Part shown: piece after piece, positions 9,315-18,019 of the stretch | Position numbering within the stretch: position 1 is the stretch's first letter | Layout of the letters: the number at the start of each line of letters is the position of its first letter | Translations under genes and position numbers: made by a program | Notes under the pieces: model-generated | What the model saw: the letters and a program-made list of their open reading frames with translations, nothing else | What the model was told of the DNA's origin: nothing | Database searches by the model: none | Source of the DNA: Butyrivibrio sp. | GTDB lineage: Bacteria > Bacillota > Clostridia > Lachnospirales > Lachnospiraceae | Direction: 5' to 3' | Assembly (NCBI GenBank): GCA_023664865.1 | Contig: JAMPEU010000006.1 | Location: forward strand, 1 to 64,000 | Length of the DNA: 64,000 bases

Positions 9315-10067
9315 ATGGTAAATGTAAAAGGAAAATGGGCGATTATCACGGGTGCAGCAAGAGGGATAGGAAATCTCACAGCAAAATTTATGGCTAAACA
9401 GGGCTGTAATCTTATACTTCACAGCAGAAAAAAGGAGCATTGTGAAAAGCTGCTGGAAGAGGTAAAGGCAATAGGAATCGAGGCTTATGCAGTGGAGGCG
9501 GAACTTTCTAATTTAGACAGCGTGCAGGCTATGCTTGAGGAAATAGACCGTATGGGCATGGTGGTGGATATTGTTTTGAACAATGCAGGAATGCAAATAG
9601 CATACCGCACGGACTATTACAAGACACCCGTTTCAGATTATACTGAAAGCTTTAAGATTAACACCATCGCTCCGGCGATGATATGCTATCATTTTCTACC
9701 GAAAATGATAGAGCGGGGGTTCGGCAGAATTGTAAACACAACCAGCGGCATACGTCTTGAGCCTGAACAGGCGGGATATTCTGCAAGCAAGGCGGCTTTG
9801 GATAAAATTACTATCGACTTAGGTTCAAAAGTGGAGGGAACGAATGTTATGATAAACCTCACCGATCCGGGTTGGTGTCGAACCGATCTTGGCGGACCTC
9901 ATGCTCCCAACGCTCCTGAAAGTGCAATCCCCGGTATTGCCGTTGGCGCTTTTGTGGATGATAAGAAATCGGGACGTTACCTTAACGCGCCATATTTTAC
10001 AGGGCTTACCCTTGAAGAGGCAGTGGCAAAGGCAGAAAGAGAATTTGATAGTCCTTATGGGAAATAA
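9315..10067 (+). CDS. SDR-family NAD(P)-dependent oxidoreductase
   Basis: This is a classical short-chain dehydrogenase of 250 residues. It has the TGAARGIG cofactor loop (residues 12-19), NNAGMQ near 91, and the catalytic YSASKAA box (YxxxK) near 155. An AGGAGAT ribosome binding site precedes ATG 9315. The chemistry is oxidation or reduction of a hydroxyl/carbonyl on an unknown substrate. It is a single-gene unit, ending at a bidirectional hairpin shared with the convergent hsp20 gene. Confidence 0.9.
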   Translation: MVNVKGKWAIITGAARGIGNLTAKFMAKQGCNLILHSRKKEHCEKLLEEVKAIGIEAYAVEAELSNLDSVQAMLEEIDRMGMVVDIVLNNAGMQIAYRTDYYKTPVSDYTESFKINTIAPAMICYHFLPKMIERGFGRIVNTTSGIRLEPEQAGYSASKAALDKITIDLGSKVEGTNVMINLTDPGWCRTDLGGPHAPNAPESAIPGIAVGAFVDDKKSGRYLNAPYFTGLTLEEAVAKAEREFDSPYGK

Positions 10068-10091
10068 GTCCAATATCTTAAGTGGAATGTT

Positions 10092-10133
10092 GTCTTCGTC
10101 TCCTTCACTCATTCATGTGAAGAAGGCGAAGAC
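10092..10133. terminator. Bidirectional hairpin terminator between the SDR and hsp20 genes
   Basis: GTCTTCGTCTCCTTCAC and GTGAAGAAGGCGAAGAC form a 17-bp stem with two mismatches and an 8-base loop. It sits between two convergent genes. It lacks a long T-run, so efficiency is uncertain. Confidence 0.65.
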
Positions 10134-10141
10134 TCATAATT

Positions 10142-10594
10142 CTATTTCACTTCAATTTTCTGAACGGAATCTTTAGTTTCGATTTCCTTCTTCGGAAACT
10201 TCACTTCAAGAATACCGTTATTATAGGAAGCGTCAATGTCTCCTGCTTCAAGGCCGTTTACGCTGAAGCTTCTGGAATATGAGCTGTAGTACCTTTCCTT
10301 GCGGATATACTTGTTTTGGTTTTCCTCGTTCTTCTCTTCCTTATGGGAAGCGGAAATAGTAAGAAGGTCATTCTTCAAATCAATATTAATGTCTTCCTTA
10401 TTAAATCCGGGAAGTTCCGCCTGCAGCAGATAATTATCACCCTGGTCGATTACATCGGTTCTGAAAGCGTCACGTCTCTCAAGTCCGTTGTTCCCCCAGA
10501 AGTCCCTGAAAGCGTCGTCGAACATCTTATCAAAAGAGTCCTCAAAAAGTACGGGCTTATAGCCGTAGTTGTTAAATAATGCCGGTCTTAACAT
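10142..10594 (-). CDS. Hsp20/alpha-crystallin small heat-shock protein
   Basis: This is an ATP-independent holdase that keeps unfolding proteins soluble. The 150-residue protein has an alpha-crystallin domain from about residue 45 to 140 (ELPGFNKEDINIDLKNDLLT, SFSVNG, and the closing NGILEVKFPK strand) and a short N-terminal arm. ATG 10594 follows AAGGAG with an eight-base gap; the longer GTG 10603 reading lacks such a site. No CIRCE-type inverted repeat was seen upstream, so HrcA control is not indicated. Confidence 0.95.
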   Translation of the reverse strand: MLRPALFNNYGYKPVLFEDSFDKMFDDAFRDFWGNNGLERRDAFRTDVIDQGDNYLLQAELPGFNKEDINIDLKNDLLTISASHKEEKNEENQNKYIRKERYYSSYSRSFSVNGLEAGDIDASYNNGILEVKFPKKEIETKDSVQKIEVK

Positions 10595-10824
10595 AAAAAT
10601 CACTCCTTCTGAAATTAATATTGTTCACTTCTATTATTACCGGAATTAAATAAAACTTTCCTGTAATATTATATGAGTAGCGGTATATCGTTCCTCACTT
10701 CTTGTATATGTTATATAATGAATAGAACAGATAGTCAATTATGGAAAAATAAAGAAAAAATAAAAAAATTATAAATCCGGATTTGCCATGAAATTTGAAA
10801 TCTTTATATGCAGAAATCTTCCCC

Positions 10825-10908
10825 ATGATACAACTTTGATGCAAAAATGATGCTAAATTGACGCAAATATTATACTTTTTTGATGCAAAAATGATACAGC
10901 TTTGATGC
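10825..10908. repeat. Repeated box cluster upstream of the VIT/VWA-exosortase pair
   Basis: Within the 392-bp gap between hsp20 and the VIT/VWA gene, ATGATACAACTTTGATGC (10825-10842) recurs as ATGATACAGCTTTGATGC (10891-10908). TTTGATGCAAAAATGAT occurs exactly twice (10835-10851 and 10879-10895). The boxes run up to the predicted -35 element, as expected for a regulator-binding array. No gene was found in this gap. Confidence 0.6.
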
Positions 10909-10929
10909 TTTCCTATTGTAATGTATATA
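10902..10929 (+). promoter_or_regulatory. Promoter of the VIT/VWA-exosortase operon
   Basis: TTGATG and TATATA are separated by 16 bases, with TG just before the -10. The -35 overlaps the last copy of the upstream repeated box, suggesting regulated transcription. Confidence 0.5.
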
Positions 10930-10986
10930 CAAGCGTTACCACATAAAACATTATAAACAGGCAGAGAAAGGAGTATAGTTATTAAA

Positions 10987-13011
10987 ATGAAAAAGCACAA
11001 AAAACTATTATGTATTTTTTCCGTAATATTGATTCTTGTAAGCTATGTACCGGTAGTCCATGCGCAGGAATCAGAGACGGAAGAGGAAGACAGGACAGGC
11101 GCGCCGTATTTCTATGTGGAGAGCGAAGAATATGGAGTGGACTGCTTTCCGCTGAAAAAGACCAATGTAAAGGCGTCAATCGACGGAATTATCGCCGACA
11201 TCTATGTGGAGCAGAGTTATGCCAATGAGGGAACTAAACCCATAAATGCCAACTATGTTTTTCCGGCGTCTACCAAAGTGACGATACACGGCATGAAGAT
11301 GCAGATCGGAAACCAGATTGTGACAGCGACGATTAAGGAAAAAGAAGAGGCGGAAGAAGAATTTGAAGAGGCGAAAAGCGAGGGTAAAAGCGCGTCGATG
11401 CTTTCCGAGGAAACGGCAAATGTCTTTTCCATGGACGTAGCAAACATTATGCCGGGAGACGAAGTCCTAATCGAACTGCATTACACAGAACTGATTATGC
11501 CGACCGACGGGACCTATCAGTTCGTCTTTCCGACAGTCTGCGGACCTCGCTATGTAGGACCTGTCCAAAACGAATGTGGAGACAGGGACGAATGGACGGC
11601 GACTCCGTATCTGGCGGACGGCGGCGTACCTAAGGATGAATACAATATCGATGTAATGGTTTCGTCAGCCATGCCTATTACTTCCATTGCAAGCAGTTCC
11701 CACAATATAGATATCGGTTGGAACGAAAATACGTCGGCGCATGTTACGCTGGAGGACTCCTCAGACTATGCGGGAAACAGGGACTTTATCCTCGACTATA
11801 AGCTGATGGGAGAAGAGATTGGCACAGGGCTTATGGTGGATAAAGGCGAGGACGAAAATGTTTTTATGCTGATGATACAGCCGCCGGAGCGCTATGAAGT
11901 CGAAGAACTGCCGCCTAGGGAATATATATTCGTATTGGACGTATCCGGCTCTATGTCGGGATTTCCCCTGAATACGGCTAAGAAGTTGATTAAAAATCTC
12001 GTTTCAGGGCTGCGCGAGACTGATACTTTCAACCTGATTTTATTTTCAGGAACATCTTATAAGATGGCTAACCGTTCAGTTCCGGCAACCGAAGAAAACA
12101 TCGAAAAAGCAATAGATTTGGTAAACGAGCAGAGCGGTACGGGCGGAACCGAGCTTTCGGAGGCGCTTAAATCTGCACTGAAGACTCCGGCGGATAAAAA
12201 TGCCGCCCGCAATATCGTAATAATAAGCGACGGATATATTTACGGGGAGTCGGAGGTATTTCAGATTGTCAGGGAAAACATGGACGAAGCGGAGTTCTTT
12301 TCATTCGGAATCGGCAAAGCGGTCAACAGAAACCTGATAGAAGGAATCGCCAACATCGGTCAGGGAGAGCCTTTTATCGTAACGGACGAGGACGAGGCGG
12401 ACGAAATTGCAGAAAAATTCCGCACATACATACAATCGCCCATTCTGACAGATATTAAAGTTACATTTGAAGGCTTTAAGGTACATGATGTCGAACCCTC
12501 CATAATGCCGACGCTTTATGCCAGCAAGCCGATAGTCCTGCTTGGCAAATGGGACGGAGAAGTGAGCGGAACCATTAATATCACAGGCAAAACAGGAGCG
12601 GGCGAATATTCACAGAGTATATCCGTGGCGGACGCAATATCCGGCGAAAACGATGCTATCGGCTACTTGTGGGCGCGTAAACGCATACAGAGCCTGATTG
12701 ATTACGGCACGGATACGGAAAGTGATAAGGTGCGCCAGGAAGTGACACAGATAGGGCTCGACTATACGATGATAACTCCGTACACCTCGTTTATCGCCGT
12801 ACTGGATGTTGTAAGAAACCCGGAAGGCGACGCTACAGACGTTAATCAGCCGCTCCCGCTGCCGCTTGAGGTTTCCAATCTGGCGGTCGGCTATAGAATC
12901 GGCTCGGAGCCGGAAGAGATAATTCTCTTTGCAGCGTTGGTAATTCTTATATTTATGCCTGTATTATTTAAAAAAAGACATGATATGCAAAGCTGCAGAA
13001 GAAAGAGGTAG
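10987..13011 (+). CDS. Exported VIT and VWA domain protein with PEP-like C-terminal sorting tail
   Basis: The 674-residue protein begins with a signal peptide (residues 1-26, MKKHKKLLCIFSVILILVSY). An inter-alpha-trypsin-inhibitor-like VIT domain (about 40-150) follows, then a VWA domain with an intact MIDAS motif DVSGSMS (D318, S320, S322) and matching T/D residues downstream. The tail reads GSEPEEI, then a hydrophobic stretch (about residues 641-660), then KKR and RRKR. That is the tripartite motif-membrane-basic pattern of exosortase substrates. The next gene, four bases downstream, encodes an exosortase-like protein, so this is probably its dedicated substrate at the cell surface. Metal-dependent adhesion is a family-based guess. 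Confidence 0.88.
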   Translation: MKKHKKLLCIFSVILILVSYVPVVHAQESETEEEDRTGAPYFYVESEEYGVDCFPLKKTNVKASIDGIIADIYVEQSYANEGTKPINANYVFPASTKVTIHGMKMQIGNQIVTATIKEKEEAEEEFEEAKSEGKSASMLSEETANVFSMDVANIMPGDEVLIELHYTELIMPTDGTYQFVFPTVCGPRYVGPVQNECGDRDEWTATPYLADGGVPKDEYNIDVMVSSAMPITSIASSSHNIDIGWNENTSAHVTLEDSSDYAGNRDFILDYKLMGEEIGTGLMVDKGEDENVFMLMIQPPERYEVEELPPREYIFVLDVSGSMSGFPLNTAKKLIKNLVSGLRETDTFNLILFSGTSYKMANRSVPATEENIEKAIDLVNEQSGTGGTELSEALKSALKTPADKNAARNIVIISDGYIYGESEVFQIVRENMDEAEFFSFGIGKAVNRNLIEGIANIGQGEPFIVTDEDEADEIAEKFRTYIQSPILTDIKVTFEGFKVHDVEPSIMPTLYASKPIVLLGKWDGEVSGTINITGKTGAGEYSQSISVADAISGENDAIGYLWARKRIQSLIDYGTDTESDKVRQEVTQIGLDYTMITPYTSFIAVLDVVRNPEGDATDVNQPLPLPLEVSNLAVGYRIGSEPEEIILFAALVILIFMPVLFKKRHDMQSCRRKR

Positions 13012-13015
13012 GCAT

Positions 13016-13852
13016 ATGAAACCACATCAGGCAGCAGCAGTTATTAAGAAATATTTACCATTATATATATTAACAATCATTATTGCATTAGCTATGAGAC
13101 ATATCAGCAAAAGCAATGACAGCGATGCCTTGTTATGGATACTGTCACCCACAGCATGGTGGGTGAGTATCCTTAGCGGGATTCGCTTTGAATACCTTCC
13201 GCATATGGGGTTTGTAAATCATTTTTATAAGTTCCTGATTGCGCCGGAATGTGGAGGGTGCAGGTTTATGCTTATTATTTTTCTGATGCTGGTATTTTCT
13301 TTCCTATATAGGATTAAGTCGGCAAAGTCGGGGTATATATGGTTTGCGGCAAGCGTGGTTTTTTCATATGTGTATACGATTCTGGTGAACGGTATTAGGA
13401 TTACGGCGTCCATTTATGTGCCTATAATACTTGAGAATATGGGACTAATAGGCGGCGGGCTTACACAGGACAGACTACATACGATTATCGGCACGGCAAC
13501 ATATTTCTCATTCATGTGCGCGGCATATCCGTTAGTTGATTTTGCCTGTCAGAGATTTTTTACGCAGTCAGATATAGAGGCTGACGTGGTACAATTATCC
13601 GGAAAAGAGTCTGATATAGCGCAACAGGATAATTTTGCTGCACATTCTTGCAAGTTTTTTATTCCAGTGTTCTGGTATCTTCTGGCGGTTTTGGTGATTC
13701 CGTTCGCAGGGAGATTGTACAGACAAGAGTGGGAAGGCTTTGCGCAATATACAGCGCTTATAGCAGGAGTATGCTTTGCGATTGCATTTGTGAGGTATCT
13801 GATTGGACTTATTATATATAGGAAGAAACTTCCACGACTGAAAAAGAGATAG
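13016..13852 (+). CDS. Exosortase-family transmembrane cysteine protease
   Basis: The polytopic membrane protein has 278 residues. It carries the exosortase catalytic pattern: Cys in APECGGCRF (C79 or C82), Arg in NGIRI (R128) and His in LHTIIG (H155), each at a membrane segment edge. Exosortases cleave and transfer PEP-CTERM-type proteins at the membrane. ATG 13016 was chosen for its AGAGGTAGG box; a longer frame from 12980 would overlap the VIT/VWA gene. The two genes form a tight operon. Exosortases are mainly known from Gram-negative bacteria, so a one-substrate version here is notable. The subtype (possibly K-like) is not certain. Confidence 0.8.
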   Translation: MKPHQAAAVIKKYLPLYILTIIIALAMRHISKSNDSDALLWILSPTAWWVSILSGIRFEYLPHMGFVNHFYKFLIAPECGGCRFMLIIFLMLVFSFLYRIKSAKSGYIWFAASVVFSYVYTILVNGIRITASIYVPIILENMGLIGGGLTQDRLHTIIGTATYFSFMCAAYPLVDFACQRFFTQSDIEADVVQLSGKESDIAQQDNFAAHSCKFFIPVFWYLLAVLVIPFAGRLYRQEWEGFAQYTALIAGVCFAIAFVRYLIGLIIYRKKLPRLKKR

Positions 13853-14033
13853 CAGTTCAGCCCTCAGGCGACAGGGACACATATGCTTCCCGCTAAGGCA
13901 CACTCTCGTTCCGTAAAAAACGCAGCGGTACTAAGTTCAAAAGCTAAAAAAGCAGCTTTTTCACTAACTACCGGCGTTTTTTAAGGACCTTAGCGGGAAG
14001 CATATGTGTCCCTGTCGCCTGAGGGCTGAACTG
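13853..14033. repeat. 181-bp near-perfect palindromic element (MITE-like or strong hairpin)
   Basis: Two perfect 46-bp inverted arms (13853-13898 and 13988-14033) flank an 89-bp centre. The centre is itself largely self-complementary: TAAAAAACGC pairs with GCGTTTTTTA, and AAAAGCT with AGCTTTT. The whole stretch can fold into one long hairpin. It starts at the exosortase stop codon and ends before the promoter of the GH25 gene. It could be a miniature inverted-repeat element, an invertible segment or a processed terminator. No coding potential was seen. Confidence 0.85.
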
Positions 14034-14065
14034 TGATGAAAAGTATGATGGAAATATGTAGAGAG

Positions 14066-14094
14066 TTGACATTCGCGCTTGCATATGCTATATA
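14066..14094 (+). promoter_or_regulatory. Strong promoter of the GH25 lysozyme gene
   Basis: TTGACA and TATATA are separated by exactly 17 bases, about 50 bp upstream of the start at 14147. Confidence 0.7.
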
Positions 14095-14146
14095 TGGGGA
14101 GGCAGGAACAAACGATTAGTGTGGAAAAGGAGATATAGCTGTTAAA

Positions 14147-15883
14147 ATGGAAAGAAGTACGAAAAGAGGAAAAGCCCCGAAAAAGAGCGAGGATTTTGAT
14201 TATGAAGAAATAGTGGATATAGAAGACTTAGAGGAAATAGACGACATAGGGGATTTAGAAGAGATAGAGGACTTAGAAGATTTTGACGACATAGATGATT
14301 TAGAAGAACCGGAATACGCAGACAGTAAGAAGATAATGTATGGAATGGCGGCAGTCGGAATAGCGGGAGTAATTGCTCTTGTTATTGCGCTTGCCGCTTT
14401 ACTTGGTAATCGTGAAACTCCACAGGAAACAATGCAGCCGCAGCCCGAAATTATTGAGGAGAGGGAACTGTCGGGTGAAGGATTTTCAAATGAAGACCTT
14501 CAAACGGAAAATCTGCAAACTGAAAGCTTGCAAAATGAAGAGACTAATCCTTCTACGGAAGATACATCAGGGCAGCCGTCTGGTGCCGATGTACAGACGG
14601 AGATTTCAGTGGGCGCACTGGATGATGAACAGGATCCACAGGCTCCGCAAAGTTCTGATAATGCAGAAAATATAGACACAGGCGCAGAAGTGACAGTAGC
14701 GGCTATCGGTGAGAATGAGGTTGCAGGCATTACTATAGGAATAGATGTATCTAAATATCAGGGAACAATTGACTGGAACAGGGTTAAAGCTGCGGGAGTA
14801 GAGTTTGCCATGATTCGCGTCGGCTACAGGGCGAAGGCTACCGGGGAGATTTTTGAGGATCCTACCGCAAGATACAATATGCAGGAGGCGCAGGCAGCAG
14901 GAGTCAAAATAGGCGCATATTTCTTCTCTACGGCAGTCACGGAAGAAGAGGCGAGGGCAGAAGCGGCATTTACGAAAGATATTGTTTCCAAATACAGGAT
15001 TACATATCCGATTGCCTATAACTGCGAGGGCTACCAGTCGGCGGACAGCAGGCAGTATGGACTTGATGCCTCTTCGCGTACTAATCTCGCCTGCGCATTT
15101 CTTGATGAAATATCAGCAGCGGGATATACGCCTATGTTTTACGCTTCTAAGGGCGAGCTTGAAGGAAATGCGCAGTGGAATACCGATACGCTTGCAGCAA
15201 AGTATAAAATATGGGTAGCGCAGTATCCTGACCAGCCGTATCCGCAGACAACGGCATCAAGCTATACGGGAACACATGCCATGTGGCAGTATACAGGACA
15301 GGGGATAGTGGACGGCATACCTAAGAAAACAGATGTCAATATTGCATATTTCGGATATTCGCAGGAAGCAGAGGCGAAAGATATAACGCCGCCTGAAATA
15401 GTGGAAGCCAATCCGGAAGCGGGAATTATTTTTACGGAAGTAAACGAGATTGTTACAGCCAAACAGGAGACAAATCTGCGTTCTGAACCAAGCACACTGA
15501 ATGACGCTTCAATCGTAGCCAAACTTATTCATGGCGATACGGCGACACGGACAGGCATAGGACACAACGGCTGGTCGAGGGTAATCTATAACGGACAGAC
15601 TTTATATGCGGTTACCAGCTATCTGACTACAGATATGGAAGATACAGGCAAACAGGCGCCGCCGCAGGGGCCTATATATACGCCGGTATCTGAGACGGTA
15701 ACGGCAAAGATTGAGACGAACTTAAGATTAGAGCCAAGCACTGCCAATGCAGACACCATAGTAGGCGTTCTGCATAACGGCGAAACGCTTACGAGAACGG
15801 CAATCGGCGATAACGGCTGGTCGCAGTTAGACTATAACGGAATCACAGTCTATGCGGTCAGCAGTTATCTGGTCGTGCAATAA
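14147..15883 (+). CDS. Membrane-anchored GH25 muramidase with two C-terminal SH3 domains
   Basis: The protein has 578 residues. A highly acidic cytoplasmic tail (about 1-58, repeated Asp/Glu) is followed by one membrane helix (about 62-87), a Glu/Gln/Ser-rich linker, a GH25 lysozyme domain (about 197-410, GIDVSKYQG with D200) and two SH3-like repeats (about 436-498 and 515-578, each with NLR.EPST and NGWS). It probably trims peptidoglycan at the outer membrane face. The usual GH25 Asp-x-Glu pair reads Asn292-Cys-Glu294 here, so the first acid is replaced although the Glu is kept. Activity may be altered. The gene has its own promoter and is monocistronic. Confidence 0.9.
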   Translation: MERSTKRGKAPKKSEDFDYEEIVDIEDLEEIDDIGDLEEIEDLEDFDDIDDLEEPEYADSKKIMYGMAAVGIAGVIALVIALAALLGNRETPQETMQPQPEIIEERELSGEGFSNEDLQTENLQTESLQNEETNPSTEDTSGQPSGADVQTEISVGALDDEQDPQAPQSSDNAENIDTGAEVTVAAIGENEVAGITIGIDVSKYQGTIDWNRVKAAGVEFAMIRVGYRAKATGEIFEDPTARYNMQEAQAAGVKIGAYFFSTAVTEEEARAEAAFTKDIVSKYRITYPIAYNCEGYQSADSRQYGLDASSRTNLACAFLDEISAAGYTPMFYASKGELEGNAQWNTDTLAAKYKIWVAQYPDQPYPQTTASSYTGTHAMWQYTGQGIVDGIPKKTDVNIAYFGYSQEAEAKDITPPEIVEANPEAGIIFTEVNEIVTAKQETNLRSEPSTLNDASIVAKLIHGDTATRTGIGHNGWSRVIYNGQTLYAVTSYLTTDMEDTGKQAPPQGPIYTPVSETVTAKIETNLRLEPSTANADTIVGVLHNGETLTRTAIGDNGWSQLDYNGITVYAVSSYLVVQ

Positions 15884-16012
15884 TTTAATTCTGTTGAGGG
15901 TAAGGTTGGATGATTGGTATCTATTTATTGATTTTCCAATGAAAATACTGCATAATAAAATACGAATGTATAGTTAGTTATAGATAATTCACGTGATATG
16001 GAGGCATCATCT

Positions 16013-16774
16013 GTGGAACAGAATGTAAAGGTTTTGGTGATTATTCCTGCATATAATGAATCTTCAAATATTGAGAGCGTAATAAGCCATTTAGAGAGCC
16101 GGGAATCGGAATATGATTACCTGATTATTAATGATGGCTCTACCGACAGCACCGTGGATATATGCAGCAAGAAGAACTTTCATTATCTTAATCTGCCGAT
16201 TAACTTAGGAATAGGCGGCGCCGTGCAGGCGGGATATATATATGCGCAGCGGAACGGTTATGATATTGCGGTACAAATGGACGGGGACGGACAGCATGAT
16301 ATAGCGTACTTAAAGGACATGCTTCAGCCCCTGTTAAAAAATGAAACAGATATTGTAATCGGCTCGCGGTTTCTTAAGAAAGAAGGCTATCAGTCATCTG
16401 TGGCAAGGCGTATCGGAATCAAATTCTTAAGTTTTTTGATATTAATAACAACCGGGAAGAAAATCAAGGATGTGACGAGCGGTTATCGTGCAGTTAATAG
16501 CAAATTTATTGACATTTATGTGAATGATTATCCGACGGATTATCCTGAGCCGGAGGCGATAGTGACAGCAATAATGAACAGAGGCAGGATAACCGAGGTT
16601 CCAGTCCAGATGCGCGCAAGAGAAGGCGGAAACAGCTCCATAACATTTAAAAAATCTATATATTACATGATAAAGGTCACGTTGGCGATACTTGTCTGCC
16701 GCCTGAGCTATGGACTTAGAAGAGGAAAGCCTGAAGCTGATAAAGCGGGAATAAAGCCTGGGAAAGGAGCATGA
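16013..16774 (+). CDS. Glycosyltransferase family 2, polyprenyl-phosphate hexose synthase type
   Basis: This GT-A enzyme resembles dolichyl-phosphate mannose synthase. It shows VIIPAYNES at the N-terminus, DGSTDST, a duplicated acidic motif QMDGDGQHD, and VTSGYRA, with a short hydrophobic C-terminal stretch. It likely loads a sugar onto undecaprenyl phosphate. GTG 16013 is preferred because GGAGG lies eight bases upstream; ATG 15998 lies on that box. DUF2304 directly follows, a common pairing for this GT2 subgroup. It is the first gene of the glycan locus. Confidence 0.85.
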   Translation: MEQNVKVLVIIPAYNESSNIESVISHLESRESEYDYLIINDGSTDSTVDICSKKNFHYLNLPINLGIGGAVQAGYIYAQRNGYDIAVQMDGDGQHDIAYLKDMLQPLLKNETDIVIGSRFLKKEGYQSSVARRIGIKFLSFLILITTGKKIKDVTSGYRAVNSKFIDIYVNDYPTDYPEPEAIVTAIMNRGRITEVPVQMRAREGGNSSITFKKSIYYMIKVTLAILVCRLSYGLRRGKPEADKAGIKPGKGA

Positions 16775-16781
16775 TTCCGAG

Positions 16782-17171
16782 ATGATTCCATATACTTTGA
16801 GAATTACGTTGATTGTAGCTGTTATATGCTATTTTATTCTGGTGCTATATTTTTTAAAACAGAGGGCGTTAAACCTAAAATATACTTTACTATGGTTGTT
16901 GTCAGGTGCAGTTATGGGGCTGCTTGTAGTATTTCCACAACTATTGACATATATTATTCATCTGTTTGGCATCGAAGATAATATGAACGGGCTTTTTGTC
17001 ATATGTATCGCCTTTATGTTGATGATTATGATGGCACTGACATCTATAGCATCCAGACAGAATGTTAAGATCAGAAAACTGGCGCAGGAGATAGGCATTT
17101 TGGAGAAAAGGGTGCGGGAATTGGAACATAGGGCAGATACAGATTTAAGCGGGAATGACTCAATGACGTGA
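16782..17171 (+). CDS. DUF2304 membrane protein
   Basis: The 129-residue protein has three hydrophobic segments (about 5-25, 34-57 and 67-88) and a charged coiled-coil tail (QEIGILEKRVRELEHRA). The pattern fits DUF2304, which regularly accompanies lipid-linked GT2 enzymes. It lies 7 bp after the preceding GT2 gene and 10 bp before the next. It may act as a partner or flippase-like helper, but its function is not established. Confidence 0.8.
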   Translation: MIPYTLRITLIVAVICYFILVLYFLKQRALNLKYTLLWLLSGAVMGLLVVFPQLLTYIIHLFGIEDNMNGLFVICIAFMLMIMMALTSIASRQNVKIRKLAQEIGILEKRVRELEHRADTDLSGNDSMT

Positions 17172-17181
17172 AAGGTATGCT

Positions 17182-17916
17182 ATGTACAAAGTCTCTTTAC
17201 TTATTGCAACTTATAATTCTATGGATAATTTGCCGATAACGCTTGAAAGCATATGCAGTCAGACATATGATAATATAGAGATTGTTATAGTTGACGGTAA
17301 ATCCACGGACGGCACTGTAGATTTAATAAAGCGGTTTGCCCACAGTACGGAAATGGATGTAAAATGGGTCTCAGAACCGGACAATGGGCTATACGATGCC
17401 ATGAATAAGGCATATGGCATGTGTACAGGCGACATTATAGCAGTATGCAATGACCGCTTGTATAAAAAAGATGCCATTGCCCTATTTGTAAAGGCTATAG
17501 CCAAGGCGGAAAAATCCTGCATAGGCGCACATTCTGACCTGATATATACTCAGGGCGATAAGATTGTCCGTAACTGGCACATGGGTGATGGAGACATTGC
17601 GCAGGGCTGGATGCCCGGACATCCCACACTTTTTCTTAAGCGTGAAGTATATGAGAAGTATGGACTGTATGATACATCTTTTCGCTGTGCAGCCGACTAT
17701 GAATTTATGGTCAGGTTCTTAAAAGACAGGGAAAACAAGCTTGCTTACATTCCGGATGTGCTTGTTGCCATGTTCTATGGCGGAACAAGCAACGCAGGGC
17801 TTAAAAATTATCTGGTATCCTTCAAAGAGGGATATATGGCATTGCGAAAAAACGGAGTAAAATATCCACTGCTAATTACATTAAAAAGGACTTGGAAGGT
17901 TTTGAGGCAGTTTTGA
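17182..17916 (+). CDS. Glycosyltransferase family 2 (WcaE-like)
   Basis: The GT-A enzyme has 244 residues. It shows LLIATYNSM at the N-terminus, DGKSTDGT, and EPDNGLYDAMNK, which resembles colanic-acid-type WcaE transferases. The usual acidic D-x-D position reads CNDR, close to the family's NSDD. It is cytoplasmic and would add a sugar to a lipid-linked intermediate. It is co-directional with its neighbours. Confidence 0.87.
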   Translation: MYKVSLLIATYNSMDNLPITLESICSQTYDNIEIVIVDGKSTDGTVDLIKRFAHSTEMDVKWVSEPDNGLYDAMNKAYGMCTGDIIAVCNDRLYKKDAIALFVKAIAKAEKSCIGAHSDLIYTQGDKIVRNWHMGDGDIAQGWMPGHPTLFLKREVYEKYGLYDTSFRCAADYEFMVRFLKDRENKLAYIPDVLVAMFYGGTSNAGLKNYLVSFKEGYMALRKNGVKYPLLITLKRTWKVLRQF

Positions 17917-18019
17917 AAGTTTTGAAAGTTTTGAAAATATTATTGCTTTTCAGTATAAAAGGAAGTAAAATGAATTATCGGTTTTAATATTCACAATAGA
18001 AATAATGCGAGGTACAAAA

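Noticed and set aside
10604..10700. A CIRCE element controlling hsp20
   Set aside because: No TTAGCACTC-type inverted repeat is present upstream of the gene.
10695..11000. A 101-codon minus-strand frame upstream of the VIT/VWA gene
   Set aside because: It is low-complexity and hydrophobic by AT richness, covers the repeat boxes and promoter, and has no ribosome binding site or similarity.
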